Shown: positions 8,848-17,951 of the stretch, piece after piece
How the letters are laid out: each line of letters begins with the position of its first letter
Position numbering within the stretch: position 1 is the stretch's first letter
Source: Billgrantia lactosivorans
Lineage (GTDB): Bacteria; Pseudomonadota; Gammaproteobacteria; Pseudomonadales; Halomonadaceae
DNA: 64,000 nt
NCBI RefSeq assembly: GCF_003254665.1
Contig: NZ_QHGY01000001.1
Coordinates: forward strand, 744,001-808,000
Direction: 5' to 3'
Made by a program: the position numbers and the translations under genes
The notes under the pieces: generated by a model
Databases searched by the model: none
Seen by the model: only the letters and a program-made list of their open reading frames with translations
Told to the model about the DNA's origin: nothing

Positions 8848-9051
8848 ATGCGATTACTGCGCCAATAATTACAGAGTTCCTTTAGAAACAGAGCCCTGCA
8901 AGAAAAACAGCATCGCAGGCTTTGTGCCCTTTCGTCCCGGCGCCCCTTCCCTGCACCAGCAAAGGTCGCTCAGGGATTGCCTTGCCGCATTTTGACGCGC
9001 TGCAAAATCAGCGAACGCGAATAGGAAGCCGCCCGTCACGGCGAAAGACCG

Positions 9052-9333
9052 CTACACGCTTTCACGTCTAGCCTGCATGACGCGGCCGTCCACCGTGCGC
9101 TGCACCCTGTCCTCGATCTCGCTGCACAGGGACTCGACTTTCTGCCGCTCGTTGCCGACCACCACGAAGGTCCATTCGCTCGCTTCCAGCCGATTTTGCT
9201 GGCCACTCTCGCATACGGCTATCGCCGGGTTGCGGCCGTAGCGCTCGTGCACGCCGCCCATGCGCTGCCGCTTCTCCTTCAGCGATGCACAGCCGGGCAG
9301 CGAGACCTGCAGTGACAAGATGACGATGTGCAT
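9052..9333 (-). CDS. DUF503 family protein (YlxP-like)
   Basis: 93 aa beginning MHIVILSLQVSLPGCASLKEKR, the typical DUF503 opening (short beta strand, then SLKxKR), followed by a ferredoxin-like beta-alpha-beta pattern with TFVVVGNERQKVESL. The family is small and of unproven function; in Firmicutes the homologue YlxP sits with translation genes and is thought to be linked to ribosomes. Here it stands alone, divergent from nhaD. The start is well supported by AGGAGG about 6 bases upstream of the ATG. Confidence 0.8.
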   Translation of the reverse strand: MHIVILSLQVSLPGCASLKEKRQRMGGVHERYGRNPAIAVCESGQQNRLEASEWTFVVVGNERQKVESLCSEIEDRVQRTVDGRVMQARRESV

Positions 9334-9437
9334 GGCTTCCTCCTGGCCTGCCTACGATGCCGATGGCGCCCCGGCTTTACGCTAGCACATGCCGTCACCC
9401 CTGCTCTGCACGACGGCACGACTCGCCCTGCCAGGCC

Positions 9438-9456
9438 CCATGCCGAACTGGCATGG
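9438..9456. promoter_or_regulatory. Hairpin in the nhaD upstream region
   Basis: Inverted repeat CCATGCC-GAACT-GGCATGG, 90 bp before the nhaD start codon. It could be an operator or part of a structured leader. I see no match I can assign to a known sodium riboswitch. Confidence 0.3.
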
Positions 9457-9546
9457 CAGAGCGGCCTCAGGACGATACCGCAGCGCAACACGGCGTGATA
9501 TACAGGCGGTGTCTTTTCCCCCTTTCCCTTCCCAGGAATTATCAAG

Positions 9547-11019
9547 ATGCCCATCGGCTGTCCTGCCCCTGCCAGGCCACGGTCCCTCCGTCGGCCAGGC
9601 GCCCTGCTGTCCGTCATTCTGCTAGGTCTCGCCAGCCCGTTGGCCCATGCCGCCACCGGGCCTCTCGTGCTGACGAGCTCGCTGGTCGGTTTCGCCGCCG
9701 TGGCCCTGTTCGTTCTCGCCTACGGCCTGGTGATGGCCGAAGAAAAGATCCACATGCGCAAGTCCAAGCCGGTACTGGTCGCCGCCGGCTTGATCTGGGC
9801 CATGATCGGCTGGGTCTACGTTCAGGCCGGCATGCCCAACGAGGCCGAACACGCCTTTCGCGAGACGTTGCTCGAGTTCGCCGAGCTGATGCTGTTCCTG
9901 CTGGTGGCGATGACCTACATCAACGCCATGGAGGAGCGCCGGGTCTTCGACGCACTGCGCTCCTGGATGACACGCAAGGGCTTCAGCTACCGCCAGCTGT
10001 TCTGGCTCACCGGCGGTCTCGCCTTCGTGATCTCGCCGGTGGCCGACAACCTGACCACCGCCATGCTGATGTGCGCCGTCGTGATCAAGGTGGCCGAGGG
10101 CGACAAGCGCTTCATCAACCTGGCCTGTATCAACATCGTGGTGGCGGCCAACGCCGGCGGCGCCTTCAGCCCTTTCGGCGACATCACCACGCTGATGGTG
10201 TGGCAGGCCGGCATGCTGGAATTCTACGAGTTCTTCGCCCTGCTGGTGCCCTCGCTGGTCAACTTCCTCGTGCCGGCGGTGGCCATGAGCCTGTTCCTCG
10301 GCAATCGCACCCCGGATGGGGTCGATGAGGAGGTCGACCTCAAGCGTGGCGCACGGCGAATCATCGCCCTGTTCCTGCTCACCGTGGCCACCGCCGTGGC
10401 CAGCCATACCCTGCTCCACCTGCCCCCGGTGCTGGGGATGATGACGGGCCTCGGCTACCTGCAGTTCTTCGGCTACTACCTGCGCCGCACCCTGCCCCGC
10501 TCGCTGGAGCGCAAGCGCGAACGCTACACCCTGGCGGGGGATGAGCGCCGCCTGGCCCAGCTCGGCAGCGTGGTCCCGTTCGATGTCTTCAACCGCGTGG
10601 CACGGGCCGAATGGGACACGCTGCTGTTCTTCTACGGCGTGGTGATGTGCGTGGGGGGCCTGGGCTTCCTGGGTTACCTGAGCCTGGTGTCGGAACTGCT
10701 CTATAACGGCTGGAACGCCACCTGGGCCAATATCGCCCTGGGCCTGGTCTCGGCGGTGGTGGACAACATTCCGGTGATGTTCGCGGTGTTGACCATGCAG
10801 CCCGAGATGTCCCACGGCCATTGGCTACTGATCACGCTGACCGCCGGGGTCGGCGGCAGCCTGCTCTCCATCGGCTCCGCCGCCGGCGTCGCGCTGATGG
10901 GCCAGGCGCGTGGTTACTACACCTTTGCCGGGCACCTGCGCTGGGCGCCGGTCATTGCGCTGGGCTACGTCGCCAGCATCATCACCCACCTGTGGCTGAA
11001 CGCCGCCAGCTTCCACTGA
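9547..11019 (+). CDS. nhaD: Na+/H+ antiporter NhaD
   Basis: 490 aa. A cleavable-looking signal (cleavage near AHA-A, residue 36) precedes about 12 membrane segments. The family's conserved charged and polar stretches are present: FVISPVADNLTTAMLM, ANAGGAFSPFGDITTLMVW and VDNIPVMFAVLTMQ, which hold the ion-binding aspartates. NhaD antiporters exchange cytoplasmic Na+ (and Li+) for external H+ and are typical of marine and halophilic gammaproteobacteria. The start at 9547 follows CCAGGAATT. It is transcribed alone, divergent from the DUF503 gene. Confidence 0.94.
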   Translation: MPIGCPAPARPRSLRRPGALLSVILLGLASPLAHAATGPLVLTSSLVGFAAVALFVLAYGLVMAEEKIHMRKSKPVLVAAGLIWAMIGWVYVQAGMPNEAEHAFRETLLEFAELMLFLLVAMTYINAMEERRVFDALRSWMTRKGFSYRQLFWLTGGLAFVISPVADNLTTAMLMCAVVIKVAEGDKRFINLACINIVVAANAGGAFSPFGDITTLMVWQAGMLEFYEFFALLVPSLVNFLVPAVAMSLFLGNRTPDGVDEEVDLKRGARRIIALFLLTVATAVASHTLLHLPPVLGMMTGLGYLQFFGYYLRRTLPRSLERKRERYTLAGDERRLAQLGSVVPFDVFNRVARAEWDTLLFFYGVVMCVGGLGFLGYLSLVSELLYNGWNATWANIALGLVSAVVDNIPVMFAVLTMQPEMSHGHWLLITLTAGVGGSLLSIGSAAGVALMGQARGYYTFAGHLRWAPVIALGYVASIITHLWLNAASFH

Positions 11020-11107
11020 CCGCCGCCCCCGGCTGCCGGCGCCAGGGATGGCGCCGTAGAGCCTGCGCTCCCCGCCAATGCCGCTCACGCTACCACCGGG
11101 GCGGCGT

Positions 11108-11869
11108 TCACACCTCGATGACCAGGTCCGCCACGAACAGAGGCGGCTCGAACTCCCCCGGGTACCCTCCGGGGTTCGCCAGCACTCGCGTGCCGTCGAT
11201 TTCGCGATCCACCGGCTCGTGCACGTGGCCATGGATCCACAGGTCCATGCGTCCCATCATCGCCGGCAGATGGGAAGCGAAGGCCGGCGACAGCGCATCG
11301 CCCCGATAGCGCGGCGGAATGCATCCGGCGAGCGGCGCATGGTGGCTGATCACCACCCGTGGCCCGACGCAGGGCTCGGCCAGCTCCCCCGCGAGCCAGG
11401 CCAGGGCTTCGCTGTGCAATCGCTGGCTCTCCGCGGGGCTGAACGTTTCCCCCACCGGCTGCTCGATGATGCTGAAGTCCGGCATCAGCCAGCGCGCCTT
11501 CTCCTCGGTCAGCGCCGGGTCGTGGTCCGGGTCGTCGGCATGGAGCGCGAAGTCGGTCCACAGGGTGGTGCCATGGAAGCGCACGCCCCCCAGGCTGAGC
11601 GAGCGGTTGTCGAGCAGATGGATCCCCAGGCGCTCGGCCTCGGCGGCCAGCGCCTGGCGCAGCAGCGGCATGCAGCCGCCGTAGAATTCATGGTTGCCCG
11701 GCACGTAGAGGATCGGCAGCCCGGCGAAGCGCTCGGCGGCCCAGGCCAGGCCTTCCGCATGGCGGTGGATGTCCCCGGCGAGGATAACCGCATCCGCCGC
11801 CACGTCCGGCAACTCGCGCCCTTCGTCGAAATGTTCCAGATGCAGGTCGGAAAGCACCCTGAGTCGCAT
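11108..11869 (-). CDS. Calcineurin-like metallophosphoesterase
   Basis: 253 aa starting MRLRVLSDLHLE. The two-metal phosphoesterase motifs appear in order: SDLHLE, GDIHRH, GNHEFY, SHHAP and GHVHE. The enzyme should hydrolyse a phosphomono- or diester, but the substrate is not shown by sequence. The start at 11869 has GAGGAGG 6 bases upstream; the frame opens further to 11932 without family similarity. The gene is convergent with nhaD (88-bp gap) and divergent from the hemerythrin gene. Confidence 0.88.
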   Translation of the reverse strand: MRLRVLSDLHLEHFDEGRELPDVAADAVILAGDIHRHAEGLAWAAERFAGLPILYVPGNHEFYGGCMPLLRQALAAEAERLGIHLLDNRSLSLGGVRFHGTTLWTDFALHADDPDHDPALTEEKARWLMPDFSIIEQPVGETFSPAESQRLHSEALAWLAGELAEPCVGPRVVISHHAPLAGCIPPRYRGDALSPAFASHLPAMMGRMDLWIHGHVHEPVDREIDGTRVLANPGGYPGEFEPPLFVADLVIEV

Positions 11870-12037
11870 GGCTACCTCCTCGTGTGCCGGCGCACCGGCA
11901 AGGATACCGCTCCGATCGGATTGACCCAGCATAAGCGGGCAGCGTGAGGCTTCGCCAGGTTTGGCTGATGCCAGCGCTTGCGACTATGTTGAAGTGGCCC
12001 GTAGCAAAGGGCACAACGACTCAAAGGAGGGAGTCTC

Positions 12038-12613
12038 ATGGATACCCAGCACACCAGTACGTCCGCCCGGGATGTCGTCGACATCCTCACCCTCGACCAC
12101 CGCGAGATGGAAGGACTCCTCGATCAGATCCAGCAGTCCCCGGACGGCGAACAGCGCCGCGAGCTGACCGACATGCTGATCGCCGAGGTGATGCGTCATT
12201 CCGTCGCCGAGGAGATGTATGTCTACCCGACGATGGAGAAGCGCATCCCCGACGGCGAACAGGAAGCCGAGCACGACAAGGAGGAGCACGACGAGATCGT
12301 GCAGGTGATGAAGCAACTGGAAGACGCCGACGCCGCCGAACCGGCCTTCATGGACCGCGTGCACAAGCTGGACGAGCTGCTGCGCCACCACGCCAAGGAC
12401 GAGGAGGCCGACCAGTTTCCCAAGCTGCGGGCACGCCTCTCCGGCGAGGAGCTGGTCGAGCTGGGCAGTAAGGTGGAGAAGGCCAAGCAGCTGGCGCCGA
12501 CCCGCCCCCACCCCAGCGCGCCCCATTCCGAGCTGTTCCACAAGACCGTCGGCGCGGGCGTCGGCATGGTCGACCGCCTGCGCGACCAACTCAGCGGCAG
12601 AATGACCGGGTGA
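12038..12613 (+). CDS. Hemerythrin-like HHE-domain protein
   Basis: 191 aa, rich in His, Asp and Glu. The four-helix diiron-binding pattern is visible: LDHREMEG, RHSVAEEMYVYP, EHDKEEHDEI and HHAKDEEADQFP. Such cytoplasmic proteins bind O2 or NO, or protect against oxidative and nitrosative stress; the precise role here is inferred. The ribosome-binding site is excellent (AAAGGAGGG). The C-terminal 45 residues are low-complexity and Pro/His-containing. It stands alone with a GC-rich stem-loop 21 bp after the stop. Confidence 0.9.
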   Translation: MDTQHTSTSARDVVDILTLDHREMEGLLDQIQQSPDGEQRRELTDMLIAEVMRHSVAEEMYVYPTMEKRIPDGEQEAEHDKEEHDEIVQVMKQLEDADAAEPAFMDRVHKLDELLRHHAKDEEADQFPKLRARLSGEELVELGSKVEKAKQLAPTRPHPSAPHSELFHKTVGAGVGMVDRLRDQLSGRMTG

Positions 12614-12634
12614 CCGTTACGGCACCTGCGCTTT

Positions 12635-12664
12635 CCCCGGGCGCCGCCCTCACGGCGCCCGGGG
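12635..12664. terminator. Strong GC stem-loop after the hemerythrin gene
   Basis: Perfect 12-bp stem CCCCGGGCGCCG / CGGCGCCCGGGG around CCCTCA, 21 bp after the stop codon. There is no T tract, so termination is likely but not certain. The rest of the 300-bp gap to 12913 shows only a GTCAGGAGG ribosome-binding site for the next gene. Confidence 0.5.
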
Positions 12665-12913
12665 CCAGCACGTCCCCGCTTCCGTCGCTCGCCAAGCATT
12701 ACCCGGAGCGGTGATAGCGAAGGCTTGGAATCACCGTGGCTTGGGTGTTTTTACCGTCTGCCGGCAGTCCGATGCCGCCTGACTGCGTAGCCCTGGCTGC
12801 GCCAATGGGCTGCCTTTGGGCGCTTTCAGACCCCGTGCCAGGTGCCTCGGGCCGAGCTGCTAGAGTGAACGCAAGGAATCGCCACCGAGGCTCGGCTCAG
12901 TCAGGAGGACGCC

Positions 12914-13732
12914 GTGACAAACAGCATACCGACCCCGGATCGCGGGGACGCCTTCGATATCATGGCGCGCTGGGGTTACGCCGCACGGGGCATCGTCTAT
13001 CTGCTGGTCGGCGGCCTGGCCGCGCTGGCAGCGCTTGGCCAGGGTGGCGAGACGACGGACAGCCGCGGTGCACTGGAGAGCCTGATGGGCGCCGCGTGGG
13101 GCGACATCCTGCTCGGCGCCATCAGTCTGGGCCTTCTGGCGCATGCCCTGTGGCGTTGCGTGCAGGCCTTCCACGACAGCGACCACCACGGCACCGATGC
13201 CAAGGGCATGACCGTCCGGGCGGGACTGCTGGTGAGCGCGGCTACCCATGCCATGCTGGCGTTCTTTGCCGTCAGCCTGATCTTCACCCTGGGCGGGGGT
13301 TCGGGAGATTCCGGCGGGGGCTCACAGGGCATGGCCAGCTGGCTGATGCAACAGCCATACGGTCGCTGGCTGGTGGCGGCCGTGGGACTGGCGATCATCG
13401 GGGCCGGGGTTGCACACGGGATCAAGGGAGGCAAGGCGAAATTCGATCGCCACTTCGACATGCCGCCACAGACCCAGCGCTGGGCCTACCCCATCTGTCG
13501 CTTCGGCCTGGTAGTCCGCGGCCTGGTCTTCCTGATCATCGGCACCTTCTTCCTCATCGCCGCCTATCGGGTGGACCCCAGCGAGGCGGGCGGCCTGGCC
13601 GAGGCCCTCAACGCCCTTCGCGGTCAGGCCTTCGGCCGTTGGCTGCTCGCCTTCGTCGCCCTGGGCCTGTTCGCTTTCGGGCTCTACAGCCTGCTGGAGG
13701 CCGTGTACCGGCGAGTCAACGCGCCGGGCTGA
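12914..13732 (+). CDS. DUF1206 integral membrane protein
   Basis: 272 aa made of three similar units, each with two transmembrane helices and a motif near the first helix: WGYAARGIVYLLVGG, GRWLVAAVGLAIIGAG and FGLVVRGLVFLIIG. This is the DUF1206 pattern. The function is unknown; the protein is in the inner membrane. It starts with GTG at 12914, with CAGGAGG 5 bases upstream. The loop between units 1 and 2 carries His/Asp-rich HDSDHHGTD. No operon partner is evident: the next gene starts 114 bp later with its own ribosome-binding site. Confidence 0.85.
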   Translation: MTNSIPTPDRGDAFDIMARWGYAARGIVYLLVGGLAALAALGQGGETTDSRGALESLMGAAWGDILLGAISLGLLAHALWRCVQAFHDSDHHGTDAKGMTVRAGLLVSAATHAMLAFFAVSLIFTLGGGSGDSGGGSQGMASWLMQQPYGRWLVAAVGLAIIGAGVAHGIKGGKAKFDRHFDMPPQTQRWAYPICRFGLVVRGLVFLIIGTFFLIAAYRVDPSEAGGLAEALNALRGQAFGRWLLAFVALGLFAFGLYSLLEAVYRRVNAPG

Positions 13733-13846
13733 GGCCTGCCGCCGGGCCGGTGTGGCCGGGACGGGCACGCGCAATTCAGTTGATGGAAAACCCTTCCATC
13801 GCGCATGCTAGGAATCCCATTCCCGCTCGCTCACCGGAGACACGAC

Positions 13847-14731
13847 ATGACGCAGCCCCGCCTCGGCTTCATCGGCATCGGCCTGATGGGAGCCCCCATG
13901 ACACGCCGCCTGCTGGGCGCCGGCTTCGCGGTGACGGTGTGGAACCGCACCGCGGCGAAGTGCCAGTCGCTACGCGACGCCGGCGCCAGGGTGGCCGGCT
14001 CGATCGCCGAACTGGTGCAGGGCGCCGATGTGGTGATGCTGTGCCTGGCCAATACCGCCGTGGTGGAAGAGGTCGTGTTCGGCGAGGGCGGGGTGGCGGC
14101 CCACGGCCGCGCGGGGCAGTGGCTGGTCGATCTCTCCAGCAGCGACCCGGCGGCCACGCGCGCCTTTGCCGAGAAGCTGGATGAGGCGTGCGGCATGCGC
14201 TGGGTCGATGCGCCGGTTTCCGGCGGCGTGGCTGGCGCCGAGGCGGGAAGCCTGGCCATCATGTGCGGTGGCGCGAAAGCGGATGTCGAGGCCGTACGCG
14301 CCCTGCTCGCCCCGCTCGCGGCGCGGGTCACGCACATGGGCCCGGTGGGCGCGGGTCAGGTCACCAAGGTATGCAACCAGATGATCGTCGGCTGTCAGGC
14401 CGCGGTGATCGCCGAGATGGTGGCCCTGGCCGAAGCCAGCGGAGTGGACGCCGGCCGCCTGACCGAGGCGCTGGCCGACGGCTTCGCCGACTCCAAGCCG
14501 TTCCAGATCCTCACTCCGCGCATGGCGGCGAGCGAGTTCACCAACCCGGCCTGGCACCTGCGCACCTTGCTCAAGGATCTCGACCTGGCCACGGCCCAGA
14601 GCCAGCGCGTCGGCAGCGCCACGCCCATGAGCGGCCTCGCCGCCCAGCTGATGCGCGTCCACGTCAGCCATGGTCACGCCGAGCACGACCCGGCCACGCT
14701 GGTGGAGGCGTATCGCCGGAAAGAGGGCTAA
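13847..14731 (+). CDS. NAD(P)-dependent beta-hydroxyacid dehydrogenase
   Basis: 294 aa of the 3-hydroxyisobutyrate dehydrogenase / tartronate semialdehyde reductase family. The N-terminal Rossmann motif is GFIGIGLMGAPM. The substrate-binding motif is DAPVSGG, and the catalytic Lys lies in GQVTKVCNQM. It reversibly oxidises a beta-hydroxyacid to a semialdehyde, but the exact substrate cannot be chosen from sequence or from neighbours. The start at 13847 has GGAG 8 bases upstream; an earlier in-frame ATG (13805) adds non-family residues. A 7-bp inverted repeat GATGGAA-AACCC-TTCCATC (13782-13800) upstream may be an operator. Its 3' end overlaps the convergent desaturase gene by 4 bp. Confidence 0.88.
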   Translation: MTQPRLGFIGIGLMGAPMTRRLLGAGFAVTVWNRTAAKCQSLRDAGARVAGSIAELVQGADVVMLCLANTAVVEEVVFGEGGVAAHGRAGQWLVDLSSSDPAATRAFAEKLDEACGMRWVDAPVSGGVAGAEAGSLAIMCGGAKADVEAVRALLAPLAARVTHMGPVGAGQVTKVCNQMIVGCQAAVIAEMVALAEASGVDAGRLTEALADGFADSKPFQILTPRMAASEFTNPAWHLRTLLKDLDLATAQSQRVGSATPMSGLAAQLMRVHVSHGHAEHDPATLVEAYRRKEG

Positions 14732-15579
14732 CCTTGCGATGCCTGTCCGCGGGCTTTTTCGTCCGGCGGTTCGGGGGTCAGGAAGGGCTGGATCAGCATG
14801 CGGTCCAGCCTCAGCTCGCGCGGATCGCGGAACGCCTCGATGCCCAGCGTCATGCCGAGGTGGCCGGCGCCGGGCTGGTCCCGGTAGGTGCCGAACAGGC
14901 GGTCCCACCAGGGCAGGTTGAAGCCGAAGTTGCTGTCGGTCTCGCGACGCACGATGGAGTGGTGAACGCGGTGCATGTCGGGCGTCACCACGACGAGGCG
15001 CAGCCGGCGCTCGAGCCACTCCGGCAGGCGCACGTTGCCATGATTGAACAGGGAAGTGGCGTTGAGCAGGACCTCGAAGATCAGCACCGCCACGGCCGGC
15101 GCTCCCAGCAGCGTCACCACGGCGACCTTGATGGCCATCGAGATCAGGATCTCCAGCGGGTGGAAGCGCAACCCGGTGGTCACGTCGAATTCCAGGTCCG
15201 CATGGTGCATGCGGTGCAGCCGCCACAGCCAGGGCACGGCATGAAACAGCCGGTGCTGGAAGTAGATTGCCGCATCGAGCAGCAGCACCGAGAGCGGCAG
15301 CGCCAGCCACAGCGGCGCCGAGACCAGGTGAAACAGGCCCCAGCCGTGCTCGGCGGCCGTCAGGGCGGCCCCCACCGCCGCCAGGGGAAAGACCAGGCGA
15401 ACCGCCAGGGTATCCAGCACCACGATCGAGAGGTTGCCGGGCCAGCGCTGGCGACGCCGGATTCTCTGCTCGCGGCGTGCGGCAAGGATCTCCCATAGCG
15501 CCATCGCTGCCAATACCAGCAGAAACGCGCCGAGCCGGACCAGCGGTTCGTGAAGCAGTAGTATATCGCTCATGTTCAT
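14728..15579 (-). CDS. Sterol desaturase / fatty acid hydroxylase family membrane enzyme
   Basis: 283 aa with three or four membrane helices and the diiron histidine boxes QHRLFH, HRMHH and HRVHH. It is an integral-membrane non-haem diiron oxygenase that would hydroxylate or desaturate a lipid. In bacteria without sterols the likely substrates are fatty acyl, carotenoid or ornithine-lipid chains, and this choice is inferred. The start is ATG 15579 or ATG 15573, both behind CGGAG. The gene is convergent with the dehydrogenase. Confidence 0.86.
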   Translation of the reverse strand: MNMSDILLLHEPLVRLGAFLLVLAAMALWEILAARREQRIRRRQRWPGNLSIVVLDTLAVRLVFPLAAVGAALTAAEHGWGLFHLVSAPLWLALPLSVLLLDAAIYFQHRLFHAVPWLWRLHRMHHADLEFDVTTGLRFHPLEILISMAIKVAVVTLLGAPAVAVLIFEVLLNATSLFNHGNVRLPEWLERRLRLVVVTPDMHRVHHSIVRRETDSNFGFNLPWWDRLFGTYRDQPGAGHLGMTLGIEAFRDPRELRLDRMLIQPFLTPEPPDEKARGQASQG

Positions 15580-15696
15580 GGCTCCGGCGAATCCCTGCTC
15601 TGATGGTATCGCTTTCGAGCGGGATTTGTCCCTTGCACCACCCTTCCGTACACTTGTTTGACTCTCCCCTACACGATGCTACGCCGAGGCATGACC

Positions 15697-16551
<855 letters not shown>

Positions 16552-16554
16552 GCC

Positions 16555-17736
16555 ATGTTCATCGGCCTGTTCGAAACCCTCAAGCGCGCCGGCGTACCGG
16601 TATCGCTGCGCGAACTGCTCGACCTGCATGCGGTGGTCGAGCGCGGCGTGGTATTCGCCGACATGGAGGCATTCTATCAGGTGGCGCGCACCGTGCTGGT
16701 CAAGGACGAGCGCCACTTCGACCGCTTCGATCGCGCCTTCGCCGCCTGGTTCGACGGCCTGGAAAATCTCGATGCCGCCATCGAGGCGCTGATTCCCGAC
16801 GACTGGCTACGCCGTGAATTCGAGAAGCAACTCTCCGAGGAGGAGAAGGCGCAGATCGAGTCGCTGGGCGGGCTCGAGAAGCTGATCGAAACCTTCAAGC
16901 AGCGCCTGGAAGAGCAGCAGGAGCGCCACGCCGGCGGCAACAAGTGGATCGGCACCGGTGGCACCAGCCCCTTCGGCGCCTACGGCTACAACCCCGAGGG
17001 CATTCGCATCGGCCAGCAGGGCTCGCGCCACCGCCGCGCGGTGAAGGTATGGGACGAGCGCCGCTTCCGCGACTACGACGACTCCCTCGAACTCGGCACG
17101 CGCAACATCAAGATGGCGCTGCGCCGGCTGCGCAAGTTCGCCCGCCAGGGCGCGGCGGAGGAGTTCGACGTCGATGCCACCATCCGCGACACCGCCCGCG
17201 ACGCCGGCTTGCTCAACGTGCGCATGCGCCCGGAGCGCCACAACGCGGTGAAGGTGCTGCTGTTCCTCGACGTGGGCGGCTCCATGGACGATCACATCCG
17301 CGTCTGCGAGGAGCTGTTCTCCGCCGCCCGTTCGGAGTTCAAGCACCTGGAGCACTACTATTTTCACAACTGCTTGTACGAAGGGGTGTGGCGCAACAAC
17401 TACCGGCGCACCAGCGAGCGTATCCCCACCATGGACGTGCTGCACACCTACGGCCGCGACTACCAGGTGGTGATCGTCGGCGATGCCGCCATGTCGCCCT
17501 ACGAGGTGACCCATCCCGGCGGCAGCGTGGAGCACTTCAACGAGGAGGCCGGTGCCGTATGGCTGAAGCGCCTGGCCGATGCCTTCCCCCGCCTGGCCTG
17601 GCTCAACCCCATGCCGCCGCGCGCCTGGGAATACACCCACTCCACCCAGTTGATCCGCCGGCTGATCGGCGAGCGCATGTATCCCATGACCCTGGAAGGG
17701 CTCGAGAACGCCATGCGCGAGCTGGCGCACGGCTGA
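16555..17736 (+). CDS. VWA (CoxE-like) domain protein, partner of the MoxR ATPase
   Basis: 393 aa. The N-terminal half is helical and charged, with GTGGTSPFGAYGYNPEG in the middle. The C-terminal half is a von Willebrand A fold with a variant metal site DVGGSMDD (DxGxS instead of DxSxS) and IVGDAAMSPYE. Proteins of this kind pair with MoxR ATPases in a chaperone complex; the client is unknown. The start codon lies 3 bp after the MoxR stop. It ends at 17736, followed by the regulatory region of the SatD unit. Confidence 0.88.
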   Translation: MFIGLFETLKRAGVPVSLRELLDLHAVVERGVVFADMEAFYQVARTVLVKDERHFDRFDRAFAAWFDGLENLDAAIEALIPDDWLRREFEKQLSEEEKAQIESLGGLEKLIETFKQRLEEQQERHAGGNKWIGTGGTSPFGAYGYNPEGIRIGQQGSRHRRAVKVWDERRFRDYDDSLELGTRNIKMALRRLRKFARQGAAEEFDVDATIRDTARDAGLLNVRMRPERHNAVKVLLFLDVGGSMDDHIRVCEELFSAARSEFKHLEHYYFHNCLYEGVWRNNYRRTSERIPTMDVLHTYGRDYQVVIVGDAAMSPYEVTHPGGSVEHFNEEAGAVWLKRLADAFPRLAWLNPMPPRAWEYTHSTQLIRRLIGERMYPMTLEGLENAMRELAHG

Positions 17737-17763
17737 CGTCGGCGGCTGCACTGGGCGATGAGC

Positions 17764-17806
17764 TTGCCCATCCCGCGACGGCTCCCTATACTGTATTTTC
17801 ATACAG
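17764..17806 (+). promoter_or_regulatory. SOS promoter: sigma70 elements with LexA box
   Basis: TTGCCC (17764-17769), a 17-bp spacer and TATACT (17787-17792) form a good sigma70 promoter reading right. Overlapping the -10 end and start site is CTGTATTTTCATACAG (17791-17806), a perfect CTGT-N8-ACAG LexA box. The nearest downstream gene on this strand is the SatD-like gene at 17952. A 26-codon frame (17815-17895) without a ribosome-binding site lies between them. Confidence 0.75.
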
Positions 17807-17868
17807 CTTTTTGCATGAGATGCCGAATCAAACGAGCGGCCGGGCAGGCCCGGTGGCGAGACATTCCC

Positions 17869-17888
17869 GATAGCCCTTCTGTGTTATT
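17869..17888. promoter_or_regulatory. Second operator-like copy upstream of the SatD-like gene
   Basis: GATAGCCCTTCTGTGTTATT matches the reverse complement of the palindrome at 17898-17917 at 16 of 20 positions. The two sites are 29 bp apart, start to start, near three helical turns. This suggests paired binding of one regulator. Confidence 0.5.
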
Positions 17889-17891
17889 AAC

Positions 17892-17919
17892 TTGAAAAAT
17901 AACCCTTAAGGGCTATTAT
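17892..17919 (+). promoter_or_regulatory. Promoter of the SatD-like operon with palindromic operator in the spacer
   Basis: TTGAAA (17892-17897), 16-bp spacer, TATTAT (17914-17919). The spacer and part of the -10 form a near-perfect palindrome, AATAACCCTTAAGGGCTATT (17898-17917), so a bound repressor would block RNA polymerase. The downstream protein has its own HTH, so autoregulation is plausible. Confidence 0.7.
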
Positions 17920-17951
17920 CCAGTCACGACCCTTACCACGCAGGCGAGCCA

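Noticed and set aside
8842-8865. TTGGCG as -35 for the TATACT box
   Set aside because: Only 12 bp separate the two hexamers, too short for sigma70.
9334-9546. Sodium riboswitch before nhaD
   Set aside because: There is a small hairpin but I could not match the conserved core of any Na+ riboswitch class.
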